In this document: positions 45,428 to 55,301 of the stretch, piece by piece
Layout: each line of letters begins with the position of its first letter
How positions within the stretch are numbered: position 1 is the first letter of the stretch
The notes under the pieces: model-generated
The model's input: the letters and a program-made list of their open reading frames with translations, nothing else
Databases searched by the model: none
Told to the model about the DNA's origin: nothing
Assembly: GCA_036873755.1 (NCBI GenBank)
Contig: JAVTVY010018744.1
Coordinates: 1-64,000 of the forward strand
Direction: 5' to 3'
From: Hanleya hanleyi
Taxonomy: Eukaryota; Mollusca; Polyplacophora; Lepidopleurida; Hanleyidae
Length of the DNA: 64,000 bases
Position numbers and translations under genes: made by a program

Positions 45428-46312
45428 ATGGGCGAGGACAGGCCTAAACTGAACAGGGAAATACAGATTATAGGTGAAGATACAAATCTTCCAGGAACAC
45501 CTAATGAAAAGAGAGTTACTATTCGCATTGGTCAACTGAGTAATAAGATTGGAAAGTGGGACAATGGCATGTTTGTTTCATCTATGGTAGATGGAATCAA
45601 AGAACCTGTGCAATTATTGGTAGACAGTGGTTCGACAATGACATTACTTTCTTGGGAGGTATTCAGCTCTATACCTCAGATGTCAAGGCCAGTGTTACAG
45701 GGCTTATCGAGTAACATTCAGGGAGCGAATGGAGAAAAACTTCAGATATATGGAATAGTCAAACTTGGAATGAATCTTGGAGAAAATGTGTATCAGCATA
45801 GTGTGATGATTTGTGACATAACTGTGCCTGGGATACTTGGACAAGATTTTCTTCTGAAATCTGTTTCTAAGATTGACTACAAATGGCTGAAACTGGAGAC
45901 TGATAACTCTTCTATCCCAAGTTGGATAGGTGGCGAAGCACAAATGACCTGTTTAGTACAAGTCCGGGCATTGACTACAGTTCCAGGACACACTGTTGGA
46001 TGGGTACCAATTAATATTCCAAAGAGTGAGTACCTGGCCGTTACTGGGTTGGTTGAACCTTCAATGGAGTTGTTTCATGAGAAAGGTATTCGGATGATGA
46101 ATGGAATACTTGATACACAATCGACGGAGTTATCAATTCTACTGATTAACCAGAATAGTGAGGACATCACTATTTATCCAGGGACGAGGCTAGGGACATG
46201 TGAATCATTATACGAGGTAGACGGTGATATACGTTGTACAGTGGCAACATCTGATGAAGAGTGTCCCCAGCCAGATTCTGTACCAGAGCACCGTCAAGAT
46301 TTGTTGGCATGA
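45428..46312 (+). pseudogene. pol: Gypsy-1 aspartic protease and linker
   Basis: A retropepsin domain: VQLLVDSGSTMTLLS carries the catalytic D-S-G, and GILGQDFL is the usual downstream element. The open frame ends at a TGA at 46,310-46,312. The following bases keep coding in the same frame into the RT N-terminus, so the stop looks like a point nonsense mutation in what was one pol frame. Protease would cleave the Gag-Pol polyprotein. The frame extends upstream of the first ATG and overlaps the end of gag. Confidence 0.85.
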
Positions 46313-47942
46313 AGTTCAACTCACCTTTCTCTTGAACAGCAAGGCCAGTTAGCAGAGCTTCTCATAAGGAATCAGTCAGTTTTCTCAAAGTCAGCAGATG
46401 ACCTTGGACGTACAGATAGAGTAAAACACACCATAAACACAGGAAGTGCAGCGCCAATAAGGCAACCACACCGTAGATTACCGCTTGGGAAACATGCCAT
46501 TGAGAAAGAGGAAATACAGAAGATGAGTAGTCGCGGTGTCATTGAACCATCCACTAGTCCTTGGGCCTCCCCCATAGTACTCTGCACCAAGAAAAATGGA
46601 AGCCCTAGGCCCTAGACTTTAGGAGGCTAAACGATGTGACTCGAAAAGATGCATACCCTCTACCAAGAATTGATGAGTGTCTAGATTCTCTCTCCGGTGC
46701 TCGCTGGTTTAGCTGTCTCGATTTGAACTCAGGATTTTGGCAGATTCCCTTAGCTGAAGAGGATAAACACAAGACTGCTTTCACAACCAGACAGGGTCTC
46801 TATCAGTTTACAGTTATGCCCTTTGGTTTGGCAAATGCACCTTCGACTTTTGAACGGCTAATGGAGGATGTGCTAAGAGGACTTTATATCGATGACATTT
46901 TGATTCCAGGTGAAACATTCGAACAGGTGATAGACAGACTGGAACGAGTCTTCAAGAGGCTCAAGGAGGCAAAATTAAAACTGAAACCCTCAAAGTGTAT
47001 TCTCTTCCAAAGATCAACAAAATTTCTGGGACATGTAGTATCTCAAGAAGGTATCCAGACAGACCCAGAGAAACTGTCAGCAGTACAAGAATGGCCTCAA
47101 CCGCTGAATGCTAAACAAGTCAGGAGCTTCCTGGGATTATGCTCTTATTACCGTCGTTTCGTCAGCGGATTCGCGGCAAGGGCACGACCTCTACATAAGC
47201 TTACAGAGAAAGGAGTTAAATTCAACTGGAGTGCAGAGTGTGATCAGTCCTTCAGGGAGCTTAAGGAAGCCTTATTGACACCCCCTATACTGGCATACCC
47301 ACTCCCAAACAGGCCTTTCATCTTGGACACTGATGCCAGTGACCAGGCAACGGGAGCCGTGTTGTCCCAGGAACAGAGTGGCACAGAGCGAGTCATAGCC
47401 TACATGAGCCGTGTCTTAAATAAGCATGAGCGGGTATACTGCGTCACCAGAAAGGAATTACTTGCTGTTGTTGTTGCACTCAAGCACTTCCATCCATATC
47501 TTTATGGACAGAAAATCCTATTGAGAACTGATAATGCCGCTGTCAGTTGGATGCAAAATCTCAAACAACCTACGGGTCAAACTGCAAGGTGGTTGGAGGT
47601 ATTAGGGACATACAATTTAGAGGTAACACACCGGGCTGGACGCAGTCATGCCAATGCGGATGTATTGTCACGAAGACCATGTAAGGCATGTGCCAAACAG
47701 CAGCAGTTGAATGACGACTTTGAAGAGGTTACTTGTGAAATGGTAGATACTCACCTTGAATCGGATGTACTCAACGAAGAAACTGCAGGGCAAGCAATGA
47801 CAGTAACCAGAAGTAAAACGCGAGTAACCGAGGGACTTAAACATACCATGGCGATATTAGAAGGGTGGACACCCAGTGAAGTAAGACTGAAGCAAATAGA
47901 CTTACCTTCGAGGAAGGGAAAGACCAACCCGTATGGTCCACG
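46313..47942 (+). pseudogene. pol: Gypsy-1 reverse transcriptase and RNase H, disrupted
   Basis: RT runs from SLEQQGQLAELLIRNQSVF through KKNGSPRP (the frame breaks at about 46,613 by loss of about four bases), then RKDAYPLPRIDECLDSLSGA, WFSCLDLNSGFWQIPL (motif A), LYQFTVMPFGLANAPSTF (motif B) and YIDDILIPG (motif C, at 46,885). Compared with other Gypsy RTs, the stretch between VLRGL and YIDD is short by about eight residues, an in-frame deletion beside the active site. RNase H follows with DTDASDQATGAVLSQE, TRKELLAVV, RTDNAAV and HANADVLSRRP, so its catalytic acids are present. A frameshift near 47,890-47,945 separates it from integrase. The product would be non-functional. Confidence 0.9.
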
Positions 47943-49184
47943 ATTTCACATCTGTCTTCCTCCCTCAAGACCCTTTGGCGCCAGTGGGACAGATTGAAGA
48001 TGATTGGAGGCATGCTTCATCGATCCTGGGTTGACAGTTCTGGAAAGACGCTGTACCAGCTGATAGTGCCACAGCCATGCAGGGATGATATTCTGAGATA
48101 CTACCATGATATCCCCACTGCTGGGCATCTTGGAGTTAATAAAATGCTAAGTCGGATCAAGCAGGCATTTTACTGGCCTGCTATTAGGCGCGATGCAGAG
48201 GAGTACTGCCTCAAGTGTGACAGGTGTGCTGCAAGAAAAACTCCTAAGAATATAGATCGAGCACCTTTAGGTCAGTATCTTGTCGGTGAACCGATGGAGA
48301 GAATCGCAGTGGACATTTTAGGACCCCTACCAACTACCAATAATGGTAACAAGTATCTACTAGTTATCGTGGACTGTATTACGAAATGGACAGAGGCTGT
48401 TCCCCTGCCTGACCAGGAAGCTTCCAGTGTTGCTAGGGCATTAGTAATCAACTTTGTGTGTAGGTTTGGAACTCCACTGCAGGTACACTCGGACCAGGGA
48501 ACAAATTTTGAGTCCAGCCTCTTTAGAGAGGTGTGTGAACTATTACAAATTAACAAAACACGAACAACTAGTATGAGACCTCAGGCAAATGGGACAGTGG
48601 AGAGATTTAACGGGACACTAGCTGAGATGCTCACGATGTATTGTGAGAAACAACAACGGCGGTGGGACGAATTCCTCCCCGAAGTCATGATGGCGTATAG
48701 GGCATCCGAACATGCTAGCACAAAGAAATCTCCTAACATGATGGTATTTGGTCGAGAGGTGGTCATGCCGCTGCAAGCAATTATACAGGCACCTACAAAT
48801 GGTGATTCTGAGATTGACCCAGAACAGTATACCACAGAACTTCATAAGAGTTTGCAGATGGCTCATGAAATAGCTCGTGTGGTGCTCAAGCGTAAAGCGG
48901 AATACCGGAAGAAACATTACGATGTGCATACCAAGAAAGGCATCCTCAAAGTTGGGCAACCTGTTTGGTTATATAATCCAGTAAGAAGGACAGGTGTATG
49001 TTCAAAGCTCACGTCACAGTGGAGGGGTCCATTCGTTGTTATAAGGAGAATAGACAATCTTACTTACCTGGTAAGGAAATCGCCTAGACAGCAGCCAAAG
49101 GCATACCACGTTGATCGTCTAATGGAGTACAAGGGCAGCAAAGCTCCTACGTGGAGCAGACAACTTAAGGGATCCGAAAAATGA
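47943..49184 (+). CDS. pol: Gypsy-1 integrase
   Basis: The frame from 47,994, open a little further upstream, encodes a complete integrase: an HHCC zinc domain (HDIPTAGHLGVNKML ... CLKCDRCAARK), a catalytic core with D in IAVDILGPLP, D in VHSDQGTNFE and E in ANGTVERFNGTL, and a C-terminal domain ending in AYHVDRLMEYKG. The DDE triad is intact. The region before the first ATG (48,000) is also integrase-like (SHLSSSLKTLWRQWDRL), showing that this was the C-terminal part of pol before the frameshift upstream. The alternative start is not a true start codon of the element. Confidence 0.9.
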   Translation: MSHLSSSLKTLWRQWDRLKMIGGMLHRSWVDSSGKTLYQLIVPQPCRDDILRYYHDIPTAGHLGVNKMLSRIKQAFYWPAIRRDAEEYCLKCDRCAARKTPKNIDRAPLGQYLVGEPMERIAVDILGPLPTTNNGNKYLLVIVDCITKWTEAVPLPDQEASSVARALVINFVCRFGTPLQVHSDQGTNFESSLFREVCELLQINKTRTTSMRPQANGTVERFNGTLAEMLTMYCEKQQRRWDEFLPEVMMAYRASEHASTKKSPNMMVFGREVVMPLQAIIQAPTNGDSEIDPEQYTTELHKSLQMAHEIARVVLKRKAEYRKKHYDVHTKKGILKVGQPVWLYNPVRRTGVCSKLTSQWRGPFVVIRRIDNLTYLVRKSPRQQPKAYHVDRLMEYKGSKAPTWSRQLKGSEK

Positions 49185-49499
49185 TTTGATGTTTTTGGAA
49201 GGCATCCTTGCATATGACTCACTTTGCAGTATAGAGATGGAGAGTAGGAAGGATTTTCCGTGGACTTGTGGACCTGGAATCTGTAATATGGGAATCGGGT
49301 ACCTTGGTGGTTTTCCCTCGGGGTCAGGGTAGGAATGGCCAACCTAGGCCTGACGCGCAACGGATGGTCCATCTACTGCTTGCTTGGTGCAGGCATAGTT
49401 CAGCTTGGTGCGAGCAGGCCCACGGAACCTACAGATTGATGGTCAATTATGTTCAATGTACTGTTGATAGGAGATTTGGTCACTTAGGTGATAAGATGT

Positions 49500-49517
49500 A
49501 AAAAAAAAAAAAAAAAC
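49500..49517. repeat. A-run in Gypsy-1 between integrase and third ORF
   Basis: About 17 consecutive A residues in the 470-bp spacer between integrase and the zinc-finger ORF. The spacer (49,185-49,655) otherwise shows no gene. A cDNA or slippage origin is possible. Confidence 0.7.
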
Positions 49518-49655
49518 ACCGATTCATTCAGATGTAACATGAGATGATACAGTGTGGGGTGGGATATACCTTGCTGTCTTAACATGTACATCTTCCTACC
49601 TCTCCTTGGACATGGCTGACATCATTTATTATGTTATTTTATTTGTAATTTCAGA

Positions 49656-51697
49656 ATGTCAACTCTATCAACAATCACCTGTCGGCACTGTCCACTTGAA
49701 TTCAAGTCTAGGAGGGAACTGAAATACCACCTTCAGTCAAGTTCACACTCACTGCTCCAGGTCATCTGTGTATTCTGCACCGAGGGTGAAAATAGATTTC
49801 GGCGCACTTCAGACATGAAGCAGCATGCAGAGCGGTACCACAACAGTGCAGTACACCTGTTGCCTGGAGGGTTCTATTCGGAATCTAATGGCTTTTACAT
49901 GACCCTCACACCCGAAGACTACCTTGTAACCATACCTAAGCCAAAAGGGGACTCCGCTCTATCTACGGAGTCCAAGCGGTTAGTCCAGTAGTGGCTAAAG
50001 ATGACCAGGAGGTCCTTCAGGAGTCTACGTGAGTGGGAGGCCGAATGGGATTTATTAAAAGGGGCCTGCCCTGATGATGAAATGGAACCTAGCCCCATAG
50101 GAACATCACTAAAGAGGCTGCGGGACGGTCACCAAAGAGGTCGCGCACTGAAGAATACGACCCAGCTAATCCAGATGTTGTGCTTGATGTTAGCCTAATT
50201 GACATCAAAATGAACAAAACAGGTTTCACAGTCTGGAGCAAGGCACAGCTTGGAACAGATTTGGTCTGGTTCAAGGCAGAACTGGGCTATAATATTCATT
50301 GTGATTCGAGGGCCATGATGGCAATCAGCCGAAAAATCAATGCAGGGGAGACACCACAGTTGCCCATTGGGAATGGAGTAAGGGTAGTTGACAACGTTGC
50401 TGTCCTGAAGGCAATATCTTCTGCTCTAGGGATCGCCAGACGGTTTGTGGTTGATATATATCGCTTCACCAATCCAACTTTTGTCACCTTTGAAGTGCCT
50501 GTGCAACAAAAGTTGGAGTCATAGCCAGTCACTACCACTGCTAGTCCATCAGCACAAGGCGATGATGTCCTACCATTTGATGGCTCCTTCCCAATTTTAT
50601 ATGGTGACTGTGATGCTTGGTGTGTTCCGTTGACACCTTCATCTTCGGACTTGGTAGTTGTTCCAGCTGTGCCAGTTACATCAGTGGTAGACACACAGAC
50701 ATCAGCCAACAGTCTTGTCATCAATGCAACCACAATCCCTGCCTGTATCAACCCCCGCATACCCGACTGTTCTGACTTATGTACCAACTCCTCTCGAAAT
50801 TTTGACCAAGTCATCAGCATCATCATCAAAGTCTCATCCAATTCCTGCTGCCCTTTCTATCGCACCTTCCTCCCAATCTCATGTCAACTACAGTGCTTCT
50901 TCTGCTATATCCAGACCATCTGACCTTCTATGTTCGTCCACACTGAACACCTTACCATCTGAGTGTGCTGCTGCCGCCTCGTCTGTGCCACTGACAACGC
51001 TTTCAAACCCACCGATGTCAACTACCATTGGTCTGGTCACTGAAGCAATTAGCCCGGCCACATCTCCTGAGCGAGATATATCGACACCTCTCGACTTGTC
51101 AGTTCAGGCTGCTGACACAACGGGAGACGACAGGAGTCCGCAAAATTTTCCGAATGCCGCAGTCACCCAGCGCCTCCTACAACACCAGCCACCTGTAGAG
51201 GAAACTGAAGTACCGAAGCGTGCCATTAAAATACTTCGGTATGGTTGTATGCCGCTACTACCACCAGCAAGACGGGAATGGACAACTGACGGACAGGTGA
51301 GAGTACCAATGGGATTCGGAGTGGCGACATGGCCCTTGCCTGAGTGGAGGAGAAGTGATGCTGACTCGAGGCTTCTTCAGTGGGAGGCATTGTCATTTTG
51401 GTTGGAGGCAAGTCGTGGAAATTACCATGAGAATAGGCCAGACCTCCTGGATATATACAATATGTTTGCGCTGCCTGGTACTGCACTGGGAGTTTCCCGA
51501 TCAAATCCAGATCATCCAGCTGGGTCCGGTTCTACATGTACAGGCTGCTGGTGCAAATTGCTCTTGGAAGAGAGGTGCCCTGGCAGGATGAAATACTACA
51601 TATGTTTGAAGCCCTTTCTGTAATGAGGAACACTGACACAGACCACCTGGTAAAAATCTTGGATGACAATGGCATCAAGCTGCGACTGGAACTCTGA
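49656..51697 (+). pseudogene. Gypsy-1 third ORF: C2H2 zinc-finger accessory gene
   Basis: Downstream of integrase, where env would lie, is a roughly 2-kb coding region in several frames. The first part (49,656-49,991, intact) begins MSTLSTITCRHCPLEFKSRR and carries two C2H2-like fingers: C-x2-C-x12-H-x5-H and C-x2-C-x15-H-x4-H (CVFCTEGE ... QHAERYH). It then reads GFYMTLTPEDYLVTIP. After frame changes near 49,985, 50,030 and 50,110 it continues with VVLDVSLIDIKMNKTGFTVW and FVVDIYRFTNPTFVTFEV. A stop at about 50,522 follows, then a long Ser/Thr/Pro-rich linker (50,715 on), and a conserved-looking end (GFGVATWPLPEWRRSDADSR, RPDLLDIYNMFALPGTALG, then in another frame ALSVMRNTDTDHLVKILDDN) with a stop at about 51,697. 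There is no signal peptide or membrane segment, so it is not an envelope gene. DNA or RNA binding is inferred from the fingers. The second Gypsy copy has a similar gene. Confidence 0.75.
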
Positions 51698-52289
51698 AAA
51701 GATAAACATCCGCAGATTATTTCAGAAAACTTCTCTCCATACTGTTGTGGATTTACTATTCTTGTGTAAATAGATAGTACGTACTGTACAAATAGAATCT
51801 TTGTCACATGCTTGCCATATCATTTCCTTGGGATTACCTCGCACATGTGGACATTTACCTGTGTCACTGTGGTGCATCATTGGAGCATGTGAATTTCTGT
51901 GAACTGTTTTAATTATATGCCAATTTCTGTGAGTATTCCCTTCATGCTTACCACTACCGGTAAGCGAATACACCATAAATTTTCTCTGTCGCGTACTTAC
52001 CGTGAAGATTTCTTTGGAATTGCATGGCACTTGTGGACACTTACCTGTGTCAGATGTTTATATTTGGTGCACTTCAAGCAATTTCTGGACTACACTGGAT
52101 ATTTAACTTCCAAGGATGTTACCATGGATTACTACCGTGACGGAGTATCTTAATTTCTGCTCACTTGTAAATATTTATGTGATAGCCTATCAAGATTCAT
52201 GGATTGTATTCACCTTCACACAGGACTTTACCATTCTGTATCTTTGGATAAGTAACTGCATTGCGTGAACTCGGGAGAGTTCAGGAATT

Positions 52290-52301
52290 AAGTAGGGGAG
52301 G
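52290..52301 (+). other. Gypsy-1 polypurine tract
   Basis: AAGTAGGGGAGG lies immediately before TGTGATACCC of the 3' LTR, where plus-strand cDNA synthesis would be primed. Confidence 0.85.
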
Positions 52302-53591
52302 TGTGATACCCGTGTCCCCATAGACAAGGACACGTGTACTGTTTATGGAGTTGTATGACTTCGCCCAGTGTGACTTTCTTTCCGTGTGTATCGGACCTAA
52401 ATGACTGTGTGAAACGGACTCTTACCATCATGAATGGTGACAATAATTAATAAATACCTTATGTATATTAACTGATGTCATGGTGGTGTAGCCCAATAAA
52501 TAACCCGTGTAGTTTCTGGACGATTCAATCTCTCCTCGCCCGAGATCGCCATTTTGTGTCCCCGTTGTTTACTATGCGATATGATTATCGAGATATGAAG
52601 TAATTCATGTTATATTTCATGACGTTTTTATAGCTGTATTAGTATATATGTCTCTTTTTGCCTGTACCTGAGGAACTATTTTCTTTGTGCTGACCGCTTT
52701 GCACTTCGTGTCGAGTCGGCTTGGACAAGAAATTCTTTAGATCACTTGTCTATTTCACGACAGTTTGAAGAATTTCCCAATGAAGTTAGTATAGTTAGTT
52801 GCTATTTTATTATCTACGATAATCATACTTATTAGATTAACACATTTTGTAGCTGTCAGGTGCATATTTGTCCCGATATAATTCATTATACATCATATCA
52901 CGAGTGAATCTGTACGGCGTCAGCTAGATTCAATGGCCACTCAGTCGCCACTGCATATTTCGCCTCAGCTTTTATTATTGTGCATTTGTCATGTAAAGTT
53001 ACTTATTAATTCTGAAAGTTTCAAGTCTAAAGTTCCTAAAATAAGTGGTTTCTATATTATCTGTATAGTCATTTACTTATTATCAGTTGTTTTAGTGCAG
53101 AAGTTGGCTGTACAGGTCACGTGACCAGAGCATATAAATAGGGCAACACAATGGATATTTGCCAGATGGTAGCCAACTGTCAAAGCGTACGCACGTATAC
53201 TATAAGGTGTGTGCAGGCTGTTCCTATACTATAGATACTGATTTAATACAAAATAGGCCTGGATATAATAAAGTATGGAATAGCCCTCCTGTATATTACT
53301 GTACATGGAAAACATAACTACAGTGTATATGGATTTACAATATTAGGGTGCCATCTCCCACCACACTTGCAGCCCTGCCTGCATGTTATATCCTTGTCAA
53401 CTGATATGCCCTATTATACCTGTTATATGCTGATGAGTTGAATACAAGAAATGAGCCACGATACCCGAATTACCATCATGGGGTTGTTATACAATTATGA
53501 ATAAAACCTGTTGAGTATTATTGATTCCATCTACAACTGAACTTGTGTGCTCTTCTTTACTGTGAACGGAATTATTCTGGAGAACGAAACA
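52302..53591 (+). mobile_element. Gypsy-1 3' LTR (about 1.29 kb)
   Basis: Begins TGTGATACCCGTGTCC after the polypurine tract and ends near gagaacgaaaca. It contains TATAAATA at 53,133, AATAAA at 53,511 and the R/U5-like end that aligns with 44,101-44,197. The right edge is estimated from that alignment to within several bases. LINE RT sequence resumes straight after it. The small ORF at 52,933-53,124 is not coding. Confidence 0.82.
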
Positions 53592-53599
53592 GGCGATCT

Positions 53600-54450
53600 G
53601 TTTCGAATGAAATACAAAATTGCAAAATTGTTCTCTATGCGGATGACACCGCATTATTTTTCCCCGCGAAAGACAGTAAGGAAATTGCACGTGTCTTGAA
53701 TATGGAAATGACAATTGTAAGTGAATGATTAGCTCAAAACAGACTCAGTTTAAATATTAAAAAACCAAAACTATGCTATTTGGGACCAGTCAAAGACTTA
53801 CTGGGGCCGGAACTATGGAGATTAAGGTCAACGGAGAACCACTGGAAAATGTTGATTCTTTCAAATACTTGGGTCTTTGGTTTGACCCACAGCTCACGTG
53901 GAACATTCACATGAGCAAACTAACCAGTAATATTTCCCAGCGTTTTGCTGTTCTGGTACGAGTCAGAAAATACCAAAATCATCGTGCTTTGCTCACTGTG
54001 TATAACACGCTTATCTTCCTTCACTTCGACTACTGTGACATAATCTGGTCTATATGCTGCAAGACCTTACAGTCCAAACTGCAGCTGCTGCAGAATAGAG
54101 CAGCTAGGGTAATTCTTCATGAGGACAAACGTGCCCACATTGATGTTATGTTGAGACAGCTTCACTGGCACAAACTCTCTAGTAGACAAGATTTTCATGT
54201 GTGCCAGTTTTTACATCGGACCAATGAATTATGTAAAAATATCATAAAAATACACCACAAGAATATGAGACAGAACTATATACAGACGTTACTACCCCAT
54301 TGGTCCGATGTAAAAACTGGCACACATGAAAATTCTTTTGTACATGCGACCTTAAACGAGTTACTAATATTCTTCCCATTGATTAATGTCTGTGCGCGTG
54401 TGCCGGCGCACCGGCCCATTACACTGTGTCCGTGCATATTGATATCCACA
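53600..54450 (+). pseudogene. LINE RT, C-terminal half (right of the Gypsy insertion)
   Basis: Starts with NEIQNCKIVLYADDTALFF, the YADD catalytic motif. After a stop near 53,728 it continues as VDSFKYLGLWFDPQLTWNI, YNTLIFLHFDYCDIIWS and LQLLQNRAARVIL, the usual end of CR1/L2/Jockey-type LINE RTs. It matches in position and orientation the fragment at 36,435-36,591, which ends just before this motif. The last part is scrambled by a 35-bp inverted repeat (54,191-54,333). The 3' end of the LINE is not recognisable. Confidence 0.85.
54191..54333. repeat. 35-bp perfect inverted repeat inside the LINE
   Basis: 54,191-54,225 (attttcatgtgtgccagttt ...) and 54,299-54,333 are perfect reverse complements, 73 bases apart. 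The left copy is normal RT coding text (DFHVCQFLHRTN), so the right copy is the extra, inverted one. Confidence 0.9.
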
Positions 54451-55061
54451 CACACTTGAATAGACATCTCGGTGTTCTTGGTAGGCTGGACTGGCGCGGC
54501 GTCAGGCAGGAGAACGCGATGGGCTTGCTGTTGGTCTGGATCTTCTTGTGACGAAAGTAATTTGTCTTCATTCGTGCTGGCTTGCTCGGCGTCAGCCAGG
54601 CGGACCTGTCTAACTGAGAATTGACTGGGAACTTCCTTCGTTGTTGTCTCCAGTACAGGCGATATTCCGTCTATGAGGATCAAAGGCGTCCAGTCAGCTT
54701 GGGAATTGTTGCTTGTTTCGGCGGCTCTTTCTCGTCGGGCTGTCGAAAACACTGGCGCAGGTCGTGTCGGATTCCGCACGGTTGCATAGGCGCGAGCCGG
54801 CCTCTCCGTTCGTTGGCAATAGGGCTCGAGCTGTCTGGCTTTGTCGCTGTTGTCGAAGACAATGGCTCTGAATGCTTACGCCGGCGGTGCCGGCGCACAT
54901 CAGCCAGTCATTCTGATTCGTAATCACAGCCCTCACATCGATGCTTTGGCTTATTACGACAGGCGCGTCAGAACATCATCGGCTGTGTTGATAATCTCGA
55001 TACACAACGGGCACTTTGGCATATTTTCAACTTTTCTCACTGTGGACTTGGTCCTGGCCAT
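54280..55061 (-). pseudogene. Gypsy-2 third ORF: zinc-finger accessory gene
   Basis: On the minus strand, an ATG at 55,061 starts MARTKSTVRKVENMPKCPLC and goes on to EIINTADDVLTRL. In the next frame it reads HRCEGCDYESE, a TGA, then LADVRRHRRRKHSEPLSS. This is a C-x2-C-x12-H-x4-H finger with one position turned into a stop. A Ser/Thr/Pro/Gln-rich region follows (RNPTRPAPVFSTARRERAAE, LLSSQEDPDQQQAHRVLLPD). It is downstream of integrase in the second Gypsy element. The arrangement is the same as in Gypsy-1: paired zinc fingers, then a low-complexity region. The sequences themselves are not closely alike. The left limit is uncertain. Confidence 0.6.
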
Positions 55062-55301
55062 GCCGTTAGTTTCTCCCAGATGATCTCGTTTTCCCGCGAC
55101 TCCGCTTTTATAGCAGGCTATTTCACTCTGACTGGCGGGAACTCGATACAAAAGGCAAACGGCCAACTGGCGGGGTGATCTAACAGCCCTCCCAAAACGT
55201 CCCTTTGAAGTCGCCGCTCTATCATCATTCTGTCTGTCTGGCTCACAGCGACTTCCAGCGCCGGACAAATCGGTGGTTGTTTGTTCGTAGACAACCTCCG
55301 C

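Noticed and set aside
49656..51697. Envelope gene of an errantivirus-like Gypsy
   Set aside because: No signal peptide, transmembrane segment or cleavage site. The N-terminus has zinc fingers instead.
36592..53591. Single intact 17-kb LTR element
   Set aside because: The left LTR piece and the 43.25-44.2 kb LTR piece are separated by 6.4 kb of unrelated repeats, so continuity is only inferred.
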